This document shows positions 1-8,122 of a DNA stretch of 61,386 bases, piece by piece (the stretch's first letter is position 1; each line of letters opens with the position of its first letter). The notes under the pieces are model-generated. The model was not told where the DNA came from. It made no database searches and saw only the letters and a program-made list of their open reading frames with translations. The stretch is from positions 1 to 61,386 of the forward strand of contig JADFSP010000015.1 of assembly GCA_022560695.1 (NCBI GenBank), given 5' to 3'. This DNA is from Pseudomonadota bacterium. GTDB taxonomy: Bacteria; Pseudomonadota; Gammaproteobacteria; Steroidobacterales; Woeseiaceae. The translations under genes and the position numbers were made by a program.

Positions 1-144
1 GATCGTTTGGGCGCGTTTCTCATCGATCAGTGTCATTGAGCCGGGCACGGCATCGATGCCGTCAATGAAGTCGTCTGTCACATGTGCGAGCACGTCGACG
101 ATGGCGTTGCTGATGCCCAGAAGCAACGTGGAGGGCGTCGTCAT
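1..144 (-). CDS. PfkB-family sugar kinase, adenosine kinase-like (N-terminal fragment)
   Basis: Only the first 48 codons lie in the window; the gene runs off the left edge. It was read directly from the reverse strand, starting at the ATG at 142-144. The fragment has the N-terminal signature of the PfkB/ribokinase fold in its adenosine kinase branch: GISNAIVDVLAHV early on, then PGSMTLID about 20 residues later, both parts of the nucleoside-binding region. Such enzymes phosphorylate adenosine or a sugar with ATP in the cytoplasm. The start sits one base after the stop of the upstream RidA-like gene, so the two are probably co-transcribed and translationally coupled. Adenosine as substrate is an inference from the signature; another PfkB sugar kinase is possible. 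Confidence 0.72.
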   Translation of the reverse strand, partial: MTTPSTLLLGISNAIVDVLAHVTDDFIDGIDAVPGSMTLIDEKRAQTI

Positions 145-145
145 G

Positions 146-598
146 TCACATTGCGACGACCGCGATGCACTCGATTTCGACCCGTGAGTCGAGCGCGAGC
201 CCGCTGGTGCCAAGCGCGCTCCGTGCCGGCGGGTTTGGAAAAAACGTCCGATACACCTCGTTCATCGCACCCCACTCTTGTATGTCTGCAAGGAAAACCG
301 TGCACTTGACAACCTTGTCCATCGACGAGCCGAAGGTTTGCAAAGTTTGCGAAATGTTCTCGAGGACCTGTCGTGTTTCGCCCTGGATGCCACCCTCGGC
401 GAGCTGCTGTGTTCCCGGGACGAGACCGATACTGCCGGACAAGTACAGCATCTTGTCGACACGTACGGCTGACGAAAACGGCAGATTCATATCCTCCGTA
501 CCGGGCGCCTGCAGGTATGCAACATCAGGTGATGCGGTCACTTCCATTTCGCAGCCGGCCAACAGCGTGACAACAACGAGTATCAAGAGGCTTTTCAT
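146..598 (-). CDS. RidA/YjgF/UK114-family lipoprotein
   Basis: This 150-residue protein has the Rid fold over residues 25-150 (LPFSSAVRVDKMLYLSGSIG, then PARSALG, then RVEIECIAV). Classical RidA is a cytosolic deaminase of reactive imines. Two things differ here. The N-terminus is a lipoprotein signal peptide with lipobox LLAGC, so the mature protein should be anchored in the envelope. And where E. coli RidA has its catalytic arginine (VARLPKD) this protein reads TSGLALD, so the arginine is missing. It therefore belongs to an arginine-less Rid subfamily and probably does not hydrolyse imines. It lies immediately upstream of the adenosine-kinase-like gene on the same strand. Family call is firm; function is unknown. 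Confidence 0.88.
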   Translation of the reverse strand: MKSLLILVVVTLLAGCEMEVTASPDVAYLQAPGTEDMNLPFSSAVRVDKMLYLSGSIGLVPGTQQLAEGGIQGETRQVLENISQTLQTFGSSMDKVVKCTVFLADIQEWGAMNEVYRTFFPNPPARSALGTSGLALDSRVEIECIAVVAM

Positions 599-660
599 AT
601 TGGAATCTCCGTATCTGGAAGTGGAATCGATAATAAGCAGCAGTACTTTTCAGGCCGCTG

Positions 661-2322
661 CTAAATGTTGCCGGCGCGAGCCGCGGCTTTGATCTTGTCC
701 GCCGCGCGAAATGCGAGTGCCATGATTGTCATGGTCGGTTGCCCGCGCCCGGATGTGACGAAACTACTGCCGTCGCATATGAACAGGTTGCGAATATCGT
801 GGCTGCGATGATTTCGGTCCACGACAGACGTCGCCGGGTCATCGCCCATGCGGCAGGTGCCGAGCAAATGGACGCCGTTGGTTGACGGTGTAATCGGGTG
901 GCGCCAGGCTTTGACGGCGCCCGCGGCATCGGCCAGTTCAGCCGCGCGGTCTTGCAGGAACAGGCTCATCGCCAGGTCATCGTCGTGGTCCCGGTAGGTG
1001 ACGCGCAGCGCGGGCCGGCCCCATTGGTCTTTGCTTTCCGGATCCAGCGTAATATTGTTTCGGTCAAGCGCGAGCGATGTCGTGGCGCCGACGATCGACA
1101 TCTGCCGTGTGAAGTTGTGCGCCATTTCTTCCTTGAAGCGCGCGCCCCACTTGGGCACATCGGGCGGCATACCCACGAGCGCATGGAAAATCGGCGTTGC
1201 CGACCACAGTGGCCTGGCGTCGATGCCGCCGCCGCCGTAAAAGCCCCGACTTTCGTCGGCTTCGTAAAAGTCGTGAATGATCCGTGTGACCTGCACGCCC
1301 TTGTAATCGTTAAGCGGCCGGTCGAAGACACAGTCCACGGCCGTGTGCGCATTGAACATCAGGTTGCGCCCGACATAGCCGCTGGAGTTCGCGAGGCCGT
1401 CACGGTTCTGTGCATTCGCGGACATCAGTAACAAGCGCGGCGACTCGGCGCCATTGGCCGACAGGATCACCGCTTTAGCTCTCTGCGCCTGCTCGTTGCC
1501 GTCCGGGTCGTAGTACAACACCTGGCTGGCGCGGCCATTGCGGTCAGTTTGAATATTGAAAACGGCTGATTCCGCGCGAATTTCGCAATGGCCGCTGGCC
1601 TCCGCCAACGGGATCATCGTGGCCAGCGTCGACGATTTAGCGCCGACTTCGCAGCCGAAGAACATGCAGTAGCCACAGTTGATGCACGCGGGGCGGCCGT
1701 TGAAGGCTTGCGAGACGATTGCATGCGGTTCGTGCTGCGCGTGCAGTCCGAGTTTCTTCGCTGCGCGTTCAAGCAATATACCGGAAGACTTGACCGGTAT
1801 CGGCGGCATCGGAAACGGTTTTGAACGCGGCGCATCGAATGGCCCCGGGGCTCCGGAGACACCGACCTCCCAGTCGACCCTGGTGTAGTAGGGCTCCAGT
1901 TCGCCGTAGGTGATCGGCCAATCGGCGAAATTGGTGCCCGCAATCGCCCCGAGTGCGCTTCGCTCCTTGAAATCGATCTCGCGAAATCGCCAGAAGTTGG
2001 CCGTGAAGTGTGTGCTGCTGCCACCGACGGTCTGCGCGTAGTCGGCCGGCGCTCGTCTGGGCCGCGCGGCTGTCTGTTCCTGGTCATGGCGAAATGTCTG
2101 GCCGCTGACGTCGGGGCCGCCACCCGCGAGTTCGTTGCGAAACAGGACACTCAGTTCGTCGTGCGTAAAGTCACTGGCCTTACGGTATGGGCCTTGTTCA
2201 AACAGGACAACGTCGAAGCCTGCGGTGGACAACTCCTTGGCAAGAATGCCGCCGGCGGAGCCCGAGCCGATGATCACGAAGTCGACAGCTTCGCGTTTGT
2301 CGAAGCGCACCTCATTCGCCAT
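661..2322 (-). CDS. GMC-family FAD-dependent oxidoreductase
   Basis: A flavoprotein dehydrogenase of the glucose-methanol-choline family, oxidising an alcohol or sugar. The FAD-binding Rossmann motif GSGSAGGILAKEL is near the N-terminus, with an acidic residue at the end of the second strand (VVLFEQGP). The GMC C-terminal domain reads HLLGTCRMGDDP and then GRGQPTMTIMALAFRAAD, with the usual catalytic histidine region. The mid-region cysteine cluster (CINCGYCMFFGC) is typical of membrane-bound gluconate/sorbitol dehydrogenase-like members. I place the start at the ATG at 2320-2322 (MANEVRF), after a GGGGGTG stretch; an ATG 39 bases upstream is possible. It overlaps the upstream subunit-3 gene by 11 bases, so the two form one complex. 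No cytochrome subunit is adjacent. Substrate unknown. Confidence 0.9.
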   Translation of the reverse strand: MANEVRFDKREAVDFVIIGSGSAGGILAKELSTAGFDVVLFEQGPYRKASDFTHDELSVLFRNELAGGGPDVSGQTFRHDQEQTAARPRRAPADYAQTVGGSSTHFTANFWRFREIDFKERSALGAIAGTNFADWPITYGELEPYYTRVDWEVGVSGAPGPFDAPRSKPFPMPPIPVKSSGILLERAAKKLGLHAQHEPHAIVSQAFNGRPACINCGYCMFFGCEVGAKSSTLATMIPLAEASGHCEIRAESAVFNIQTDRNGRASQVLYYDPDGNEQAQRAKAVILSANGAESPRLLLMSANAQNRDGLANSSGYVGRNLMFNAHTAVDCVFDRPLNDYKGVQVTRIIHDFYEADESRGFYGGGGIDARPLWSATPIFHALVGMPPDVPKWGARFKEEMAHNFTRQMSIVGATTSLALDRNNITLDPESKDQWGRPALRVTYRDHDDDLAMSLFLQDRAAELADAAGAVKAWRHPITPSTNGVHLLGTCRMGDDPATSVVDRNHRSHDIRNLFICDGSSFVTSGRGQPTMTIMALAFRAADKIKAAARAGNI

Positions 2323-2911
2323 CGCTCGCACCCCCGTGAATCCCGGCATCGTAATCACCAAACGGGTATTGCCATACGCCGTGATGCCCTTCGAAGCCGA
2401 TCAGGTCCCAGCCGATGTGGTTTTTGTTGCCGCCATAGCTGCTCATCGCGAAAAACCCGAAGATCGTCATGATGCGCATCAGGGCAAAGAAGTCGCTGTC
2501 CGCGCGGGAGGTAAGGAACGCGTCCTGCTCGTCGGCCGATAATTCGTCGAACCTGGCCGTCCCGGAGTGCACCTGTCGCAGCGCCGCGTTGAAATCGGCG
2601 AGTCCCTGGCGAACAGCGTCCAGCTCTCCGCTCATCTCTGCCGCAAGGGCGTTGTCAATAAAATAGATGACGCCGGCTTCGGTAGCACCCGGAGTGTCGG
2701 TCGTCGGAATGATGCGTGCGGCGATCGCAGTCAGATCAGCCGCTTCCCGCTCGCCGAGTACCGTGAACGCGGCGGCTTGCTCCCTGGCCGTGCAGGCTGA
2801 CTGACTGATCGCAACAAGCGCCGGGCTGCCAATGCGCAGCAGTGTCACGCCAGTCAGCGTGCCGGATGATTGCAGAAAGTCGCGTCGCGATAAGCTGGAT
2901 GCTTTCTTCAT
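2312..2911 (-). CDS. gluconate 2-dehydrogenase subunit 3-like Tat protein
   Basis: A 199-residue protein with a twin-arginine signal (SRRDFLQSSG) and the small-subunit domain of gluconate 2-dehydrogenase (LTAIAARIIPTTDTPGATEAG, then FIDNAL). Known family members pair with a GMC flavoprotein and help its export and electron transfer, since the flavoprotein has no signal of its own and is carried by this partner. The downstream overlapping GMC gene fits that role exactly. The C-terminal part (SYGGNKNHIGWDLIGFEG) is the conserved end of the family. A divergent gap of about 180 bases separates it from allantoicase and probably holds the promoters of both. Confidence 0.88.
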   Translation of the reverse strand: MKKASSLSRRDFLQSSGTLTGVTLLRIGSPALVAISQSACTAREQAAAFTVLGEREAADLTAIAARIIPTTDTPGATEAGVIYFIDNALAAEMSGELDAVRQGLADFNAALRQVHSGTARFDELSADEQDAFLTSRADSDFFALMRIMTIFGFFAMSSYGGNKNHIGWDLIGFEGHHGVWQYPFGDYDAGIHGGASDGE

Positions 2912-3088
2912 GACGGCCCTCTTATTTATAGGCCCGACAAGTTAGCACACACATTGCGGGATGCCGAGCCACGCCAGAAAATCCTGTCAGTCGTGTCGCC
3001 ATGGCTGCAGAATTTTCGAGGTGTTGCGAGAGCCGGCATCGTATAATTGCGCAGCGACATGAACCTGCGAGCAATGGAGTACCTTTGA

Positions 3089-4072
3089 ATGTCGAGCGCA
3101 GAGAATCCCTTTCACGAGTGGGTCCAGCTGGAGCAGCCGCGGCTGGGAACTCGCGTTACGTTCGCGACGGACGATTTTTTTGCCGCCAAAGAACGACTGA
3201 TCCAGCCGGCCGAGCCGGTGTTCATCGACGACAAATACGACGATCACGGTAAGTGGATGGACGGCTGGGAGAGCCGCCGCCGACGCACACCGGGATACGA
3301 TTACTGCATCGTCCGCCTCGGCGTGCCGGGCGTTGTGCGGGGATTCGACATTGATACACGCTATTTCACCGGCAACTACCCGCCACAAGCGTCGATCGAC
3401 GCCTGCTGCGACGATGCCGACGTGCCCGAAGAAGGTTGGACCGAGCTGCTCGCAAAAACCACGTTGCAAGGGAACGCCCATCATTTCGTCGATGTCGATA
3501 GCGAACAGGTCTGGACACATCTGCGACTCAATATCTATCCTGATGGCGGCGTCGCGCGATTACGTGTGTTCGGCGAAGTACGGCTGGACCTTGCAGGCGT
3601 CGAGGGCATCATCGATCTCGTTGCACTCAAGAACGGTGGGCGTGCGATCGCATGCAGCGACGAGCACTTTGGCAGCATGCACAACCTCAACGTCATTGGC
3701 CGCGGCGTCAACATGGGAGACGGTTGGGAGACGGCGCGTCGGCGTGGCCCCGGCAACGATTGGGCCATCCTGGCGCTTGGCCATGTGGGCATTGTCGAAC
3801 GGGTCGAAGTCGATACGGCGCACTTCAAAGGCAATTACCCCGATCGCGTTTCGATCGAAGCGGCGATGTTCGACGGCGACGACGACATTGCCCCGGACAG
3901 TGATCGCTGGAAAACCTTGTTGCCAGAGTCGAAGCTCGCGATGGATCAGCAGCATTTCTTCGAGGGGGAATTGCAGCCAGTCGGTCCCGTCAGCCATGTA
4001 CGCATGTCGATTTATCCCGATGGCGGGATTAGCCGGCTACGGCTCTTCGGGCAAGTGACGTCAAAAGAGTAG
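3089..4072 (+). CDS. alc: allantoicase
   Basis: Allantoicase hydrolyses allantoate to ureidoglycolate and urea in ureide/purine breakdown. The 327-residue length fits the family. The protein shows the expected internal duplication of the beta-jelly-roll domain: DGWESRRRRTPGYDYCIVRL in the first half and DGWETARRRGPGNDWAIL in the second, each followed by a GNYP motif and a YPDGG[VI](A/S)RLR(V/L)FG motif. It starts at the ATG at 3089 and is followed after 5 bases by ureidoglycolate lyase, which uses its product. No urate oxidase or allantoinase gene lies nearby. Confidence 0.96.
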   Translation: MSSAENPFHEWVQLEQPRLGTRVTFATDDFFAAKERLIQPAEPVFIDDKYDDHGKWMDGWESRRRRTPGYDYCIVRLGVPGVVRGFDIDTRYFTGNYPPQASIDACCDDADVPEEGWTELLAKTTLQGNAHHFVDVDSEQVWTHLRLNIYPDGGVARLRVFGEVRLDLAGVEGIIDLVALKNGGRAIACSDEHFGSMHNLNVIGRGVNMGDGWETARRRGPGNDWAILALGHVGIVERVEVDTAHFKGNYPDRVSIEAAMFDGDDDIAPDSDRWKTLLPESKLAMDQQHFFEGELQPVGPVSHVRMSIYPDGGISRLRLFGQVTSKE

Positions 4073-4077
4073 CAGCC

Positions 4078-4578
4078 ATGCCGGAGTTAACGCTAGTTCC
4101 CCAGCCGCTCACGCGCGAACGATTCGCGCCGTATGGCGATGTGGTCGAGACGTCAGGTGATCGGTCGAATGTGATGAACGATTTGCGATTCGAACGATTC
4201 CACGACCTGTGCAAGATCGACTTCGACAAGGGGGGGCGACCCTGTATCAGCATCGCACGTTGTAAATCGGCAAGTGCGTTACCGTATCGTATCGATATCG
4301 TCGAGCGGCATCCTTTGGGAAGCCAGGCCTTCGTACCTCTGACACCCTTTCAAATGATGGTCGTCGTCGCGCCGCCACTGGCGAGCGTGGAGGCGTCCGA
4401 TCTCGTCGCGTTCGTCACCAATGGCCGGCAGGGAATAAACTATCATCGCGGCACCTGGCACATGCCACTGATCGCATTCGAAGAGGGCCAGCAATTTCTC
4501 ATCGTCGACTACACCGGCGACGAAGCAAATTGCGACGTTCACAGCCTCGACGAAGTGGTGACGCTGCTGGAAGCCTGA
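4078..4578 (+). CDS. allA: ureidoglycolate lyase
   Basis: This 166-residue enzyme splits ureidoglycolate into glyoxylate and urea. Diagnostic stretches are PLTRERFAPYGDVVE at the N-terminus, RHPLGSQAFVPL-like text in the middle (ERHPLGSQAFVPL), and INYHRGTWHMPL, which carries the conserved histidines and tryptophan of the AllA cupin. It lies 5 bases after allantoicase, so the two-step conversion of allantoate to glyoxylate is encoded as one unit. The gene ends tail to tail with the minus-strand phosphoribosyltransferase at 4615. Confidence 0.95.
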   Translation: MPELTLVPQPLTRERFAPYGDVVETSGDRSNVMNDLRFERFHDLCKIDFDKGGRPCISIARCKSASALPYRIDIVERHPLGSQAFVPLTPFQMMVVVAPPLASVEASDLVAFVTNGRQGINYHRGTWHMPLIAFEEGQQFLIVDYTGDEANCDVHSLDEVVTLLEA

Positions 4579-4614
4579 TGGCAGGCGGCGAGAGGTTTTC
4601 GTCGCTACCCGTAC

Positions 4615-5196
4615 CTACCGGGTAAACGGCCGCAGCCTGTCGATAATCGACGCCAGCTCAGGCCGATTGGCCTGCAGTTCGTCGATCGTCAGCCCCGACA
4701 TCTCGTAAGGCAACACCAGCCATTCATTCGTCTCGTGCACGAAGTAGTCGGGTTTCCGAATGGTTTTCTCCGTTGGCCGGTACCAGACGGAGCCGATCCG
4801 AATATCGTGCGGCAGATTACGGCGTGCTTTGATGGTGAGCTGCCTGATTACGGCGTTGACGCTCAAGCCGGTGCTGTAGACGTCGTCCACGATCAGCATC
4901 GAATGGTGCGAGCTGAGATTCTCGAGCAAATACTGCAGGCCATGCACGCGGATGGCATCGGCCTTGCTGACCATTTCCGGATAGCCGGGCGCACCCGTAT
5001 ACGAAGTGCGAATTGCGATGTGGTCAGTCTTGATGCCGAAATTCTCGAGGCCTTCCTGCACAGCGATACCGACGGCGCTACCGCCGCGCCAGAGCCCGAC
5101 GAGAAAATCCGGGCGGAAACCAGCCTCGAAGATATTCGCAGCAAGCTGGAATGAATCTCGCAGAAGATCGTCCGCAGCAATAAATTTCTTGTTCAT
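4615..5196 (-). CDS. phosphoribosyltransferase-domain protein (paralog A)
   Basis: A 193-residue type I phosphoribosyltransferase. The PRPP-binding motif is visible as LIVDDVYSTGLSV, with the two acidic residues and the TG phosphate loop. Upstream, FLVGLWRGGSAVGIAVQE is the first loop of the fold and HIAIRTSYTG the hood region. Family members join a purine or pyrimidine base to PRPP. I start it at the ATG at 5194-5196 (MNKKFIAADD) because the frame upstream only copies the antisense of the neighbouring paralog. It is divergent from, and clearly homologous to, the gene at 5278, with 81 bases between them. Next to ureide catabolism a purine base is the likely substrate, but that is inference. 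Confidence 0.88.
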   Translation of the reverse strand: MNKKFIAADDLLRDSFQLAANIFEAGFRPDFLVGLWRGGSAVGIAVQEGLENFGIKTDHIAIRTSYTGAPGYPEMVSKADAIRVHGLQYLLENLSSHHSMLIVDDVYSTGLSVNAVIRQLTIKARRNLPHDIRIGSVWYRPTEKTIRKPDYFVHETNEWLVLPYEMSGLTIDELQANRPELASIIDRLRPFTR

Positions 5197-5277
5197 TTTA
5201 TCCGGGCCGGCGGTGCAGTGGCGTTCGCAATGCGGCATTATAACGGCAGGCGCAAGTCCGTAATCAAGAGAACAACA

Positions 5278-5850
5278 ATGGACAAGACTGTACTTTCCGC
5301 TCAGGAGCTGCTGGAGGACTCCTTCGATCTTGGGCTCAAGGTCATGGAGAGCGGGTTCAGACCGACAATGATTATCGCGATCTGGCGCGGAGGCACGCCG
5401 GTCGGAGTTGCCGTGCAGGAGATACTTGCATACTGCGGCATCGAATCGGATCACATCGCGATTCGCACCTCGTCGTATATCGGCGTAGACAAGCGTGGCG
5501 CAGTTGCCGTGCATGGTCTCAATTACATCGTAAAGAAGATTTGCTACGACGATCGAGTCCTGATAGTCGACGACGTCTTCGATACCGGTAACACAATCGT
5601 CGCGGTCAAGAGCGAGTTGTTGCGACGGGCCCGAGACAATATGCCGGAGGATGTACGTGTCGCGGTGCCGTGGTACAAACCAACTCGCAATCAGACCGAT
5701 CTCGTGCCCGACTACTTTATTCGGGAGACGGCCGAGTGGCTTGTTTTTCCGCATGAACTCGATTCGCTTTCACCCGAAGAGCTACTCCAGGCGCGACCGG
5801 AAATTGCGAAAATTATCGAAGGCGCAAAGAAGCCGGCGCCAGCAGCTTGA
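5278..5850 (+). CDS. phosphoribosyltransferase-domain protein (paralog B)
   Basis: A 190-residue type I phosphoribosyltransferase with the PRPP motif VLIVDDVFDTGNTIVAV and the same framework as its divergent neighbour: IAIWRGGTPVGVAVQE, SDHIAIRTSSY, VPDYFIRETAEWLVFPHEL. Start is the ATG at 5278 (MDKTVLSAQE), since the upstream extension lies in the shared promoter gap. It is shorter in the hood region than paralog A. It is followed 16 bases later by a LOG-family gene on the same strand, so both may be one transcript for base and nucleotide salvage. Exact base unknown. Confidence 0.9.
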   Translation: MDKTVLSAQELLEDSFDLGLKVMESGFRPTMIIAIWRGGTPVGVAVQEILAYCGIESDHIAIRTSSYIGVDKRGAVAVHGLNYIVKKICYDDRVLIVDDVFDTGNTIVAVKSELLRRARDNMPEDVRVAVPWYKPTRNQTDLVPDYFIRETAEWLVFPHELDSLSPEELLQARPEIAKIIEGAKKPAPAA

Positions 5851-5866
5851 CCATTTGATCGTGACG

Positions 5867-6433
5867 ATGCGCCGGATCTGTGTCTACTGCGGCTCGAACA
5901 CCGGAACACGTCCCGAATATGCCGAGGCGGCGAGGAACCTTGCCGAGGTGCTTGTCCGGCACGATCTGGAGCTCGTCTATGGTGGCGCCGCAAAGGGGGT
6001 CATGGGCGTCATTGCCGACGCCGTCCTTGAGTTTGGCGGCAGCGCGCACGGCGTGATTCCGAAATTGCTGGAACAAAAAGAGATCGCTCATAGTGGATTG
6101 ACGCAACTTCACGTCGTGACGTCGATGCATGAGCGCAAGTCAATGATGGCGGAGCTTGCCGATGGATTCATCGCCCTTCCCGGCGGTTTCGGCACGCTCG
6201 AGGAGATCATCGAGATATTGACCTGGGGGCAATTGAAATTTCACGATAAGCCTTGTGGCGTTCTAAACGTCAGTGGTTACTTCGATCACCTGCTGGCTTA
6301 TCTCGACCATGCGGAGCAGGAGGGGTTTCTTCGGCCGGAGAACCGGCAGATGTTGCTTCAGGACACCGACCCCGCCGGGCTGATTCGGCAATTCGAGCGG
6401 TATACGGCGCCGCAGGTCAGCAAGTGGATGTAA
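5867..6433 (+). CDS. LOG-family (TIGR00730) nucleotide 5'-monophosphate phosphoribohydrolase
   Basis: The 188-residue product has the full LOG signature: VYCGSNTG at the N-terminus, LVYGGAAKGVMGVIADAVL (nucleotide-binding loop), MHERKSMM and LPGGFGTLEEI. Such enzymes cut the N-glycosidic bond of AMP or modified AMP, giving free base and ribose 5-phosphate. Start is the ATG at 5867 (MRRICVYCG); a GTG six bases earlier is in frame. With paralog B immediately upstream, it would release a base that a phosphoribosyltransferase could reuse. Whether it acts on cytokinin-type or plain nucleotides cannot be told from sequence. Confidence 0.93.
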   Translation: MRRICVYCGSNTGTRPEYAEAARNLAEVLVRHDLELVYGGAAKGVMGVIADAVLEFGGSAHGVIPKLLEQKEIAHSGLTQLHVVTSMHERKSMMAELADGFIALPGGFGTLEEIIEILTWGQLKFHDKPCGVLNVSGYFDHLLAYLDHAEQEGFLRPENRQMLLQDTDPAGLIRQFERYTAPQVSKWM

Positions 6434-6479
6434 TCACTACAGCGTATGTATCCATTCGGGCCCGATCGAACCCGGCACG

Positions 6480-7643
6480 CTAGAACAGCAGCCGCAATTT
6501 ACCTCTCGCCGGGGCGCGCAGATTCTGTGCGAATAGCGAATACTGAATGCCGAACTTGCGTCCCTTGAGGTCAGTACCGACGCAAAGTCGCAGTGGTGCA
6601 TCGAACACCTCGATGACCTCTCCGGGTGGAATATCGCCAAGTTTTTCCGACACCTGAATGGCATCGTCCGTCAGTCTGACCGACGGGTAATCGGACTGCT
6701 CCGCCGGGCTGCGGTCGACGAACCGATCATTCTTATGGAGCTTGGGCAAGTGGCTCGCGACGTAAAACGCCGTATGGTTCGGCATGACGAGCGACAGCGA
6801 CGCATCACGTATGGGCTCATCTCCCTGGTTGTAGACAACGAGCTGCATCTTCTCGACGTTTTCTTCGTAAAGAAAATGCTCGTCCTGGTTGCGGTATTCC
6901 CGTTCAATCTGCTCCATCTCGGCGGCCAGTTCATCCGCTGTCTTGTCCTCGTAGGGACTGTCCGAGCCGAATAAGCGCGCATGCGTCAGTCGCGCGACCA
7001 TCGTCGTCGATCCGGACGACTTCCTGCCGCTCTTGATCTTGATCAACTGGCCGATTTTGGCACCGGCAATGAGTGACGGAAGCTCGGACAAATCACAGAT
7101 GGGTACCTTGTGGTCTTTGTGAATAATTTCGCCCGGAAACCCGATCTCAATGCTGGTCGCCGACACGGATTCGCGAAACTTCTGTTCGAAAAGCGCTTGC
7201 AGCTGGCGCCGGCCCATTTTCACCGCTTTATTATTCGTGCGCATGTAGGCATCGCCGCGGCGCAGGGTTTCCGAGTGATCAATTCGCATCATGTACGGAC
7301 GATCCTGACAATCGCCAATCTCGTAAACACCGATTCGTTTTCCGTCGAGCATGACGGGCTGGTAGCGGATGCGAATCGGAGGTTCGATGAATTCGTTGGC
7401 CAGTGCCTGATAGGACGGCTTGCCCGTGAAGTCGCTGCTGTCTACTTGCTTGATCGTCTTGTTGCCACGTTTGTCATAGTCGGCGCCGACAATAATGTAA
7501 CGCGTACCGTCGACGGAGGCGTTCGCCATGGCAAGGACGTCGCGCAGGTATCTGCGCGCGCCGGCGGTCCCGTACGCGGCCGCACGGAACTGAATACCGG
7601 TCGACGGTGTCGCCGACCGGACGATGTTGACAAGGTGCTTCAT
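6480..7643 (-). CDS. AlbA_2/Schlafen-like N-terminal domain protein (paralog 1)
   Basis: A 387-residue cytoplasmic protein without signal or membrane segment. The first 150 residues resemble the AlbA_2 (Schlafen-like) fold: LRDVLAMANASVDGTRYIIVGAD, then EPPIRIRYQPVMLDGKRIGV, then RRGDAYMRTNNKAV. That fold binds DNA or RNA in other proteins. The middle is charged and possibly coiled. The last 130 residues form a beta-rich domain (MQLVVYNQGDEPIRDASLSL, then YPSVRLTDDAIQV, then a basic end). The gene at 59684 has the same two-domain layout and matching C-terminal text, so the architecture is a real family. The gene ends 46 bases from the LOG gene, tail to tail. Function unknown. Confidence 0.75.
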   Translation of the reverse strand: MKHLVNIVRSATPSTGIQFRAAAYGTAGARRYLRDVLAMANASVDGTRYIIVGADYDKRGNKTIKQVDSSDFTGKPSYQALANEFIEPPIRIRYQPVMLDGKRIGVYEIGDCQDRPYMMRIDHSETLRRGDAYMRTNNKAVKMGRRQLQALFEQKFRESVSATSIEIGFPGEIIHKDHKVPICDLSELPSLIAGAKIGQLIKIKSGRKSSGSTTMVARLTHARLFGSDSPYEDKTADELAAEMEQIEREYRNQDEHFLYEENVEKMQLVVYNQGDEPIRDASLSLVMPNHTAFYVASHLPKLHKNDRFVDRSPAEQSDYPSVRLTDDAIQVSEKLGDIPPGEVIEVFDAPLRLCVGTDLKGRKFGIQYSLFAQNLRAPARGKLRLLF

Positions 7644-8122
7644 ACGCCTGTCGATTTTGACCGATTATGTTCAACCAGATCGGAACCAATCGGCATTTTT
7701 GTGATCTTGCAGGCGTCGAGCGAGACGGGGCTGATCCATGCCGGCAACGAGCGCCGGATGCAGAGGGTCGCGCCCATCCTCTTCTCATCGGTCGCAATGC
7801 AATTCACAGGGGGAGATACCCGATCACTCCTCGATCGATGCCTGCAGCCGCCAGTCCACTGCAATGACGGCCGCGCCGGCGAATACCGTGAGCTGGCGCA
7901 TAGCAGTGATTGTGAGGCGTGTCACAAATGACATTTTTCCATATCGAATCAAGAGCTTAAGCTGATTCTCGGGGCTCGTCGCACGCACAGGCCCGCCCAT
8001 TTGAGAAAAAGCGACCATTGGTGGTAAAAACCCCGGCGGCAAGCTGAGATACAGTTCCGTGAATCAGAGGCTTAGCGCCGGTAACATGGAATTCCGGATT
8101 TCGTTAAATCGGTTGCTTAACA
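7644..8122. other. intergenic region upstream of the diguanylate cyclase gene
   Basis: A divergent gap of 479 bases between the AlbA_2-like gene and the diguanylate cyclase. Short reading frames here look like chance: none has a recognisable domain or a convincing start. The only element I can name is the CRP-like palindrome at 7911-7926. Confidence 0.6.
7911..7926. promoter_or_regulatory. CRP/Vfr-like binding site
   Basis: The sequence TGTGAGGCGTGTCACA matches the CRP consensus TGTGA-N6-TCACA at all ten conserved positions and is flanked by AT and AAT. It is about 200 bases upstream of the diguanylate cyclase start, far for class I or II activation unless the transcript starts well upstream. 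The other candidate target is the divergent AlbA_2-like gene about 270 bases away. Confidence 0.5.

Noticed and set aside
4615..5754. A long minus-strand frame that extends the phosphoribosyltransferase through the divergent paralog
   Set aside because: The part beyond 5196 is the antisense of paralog B. It has no start site or domain of its own, and the good ATG is at 5194-5196.
7905..7931. A CEACH haem-like motif in a forward frame across the intergenic region
   Set aside because: The frame has no signal peptide or start context and reads mostly antisense to a confident gene; the motif is coincidental with the CRP-like site.
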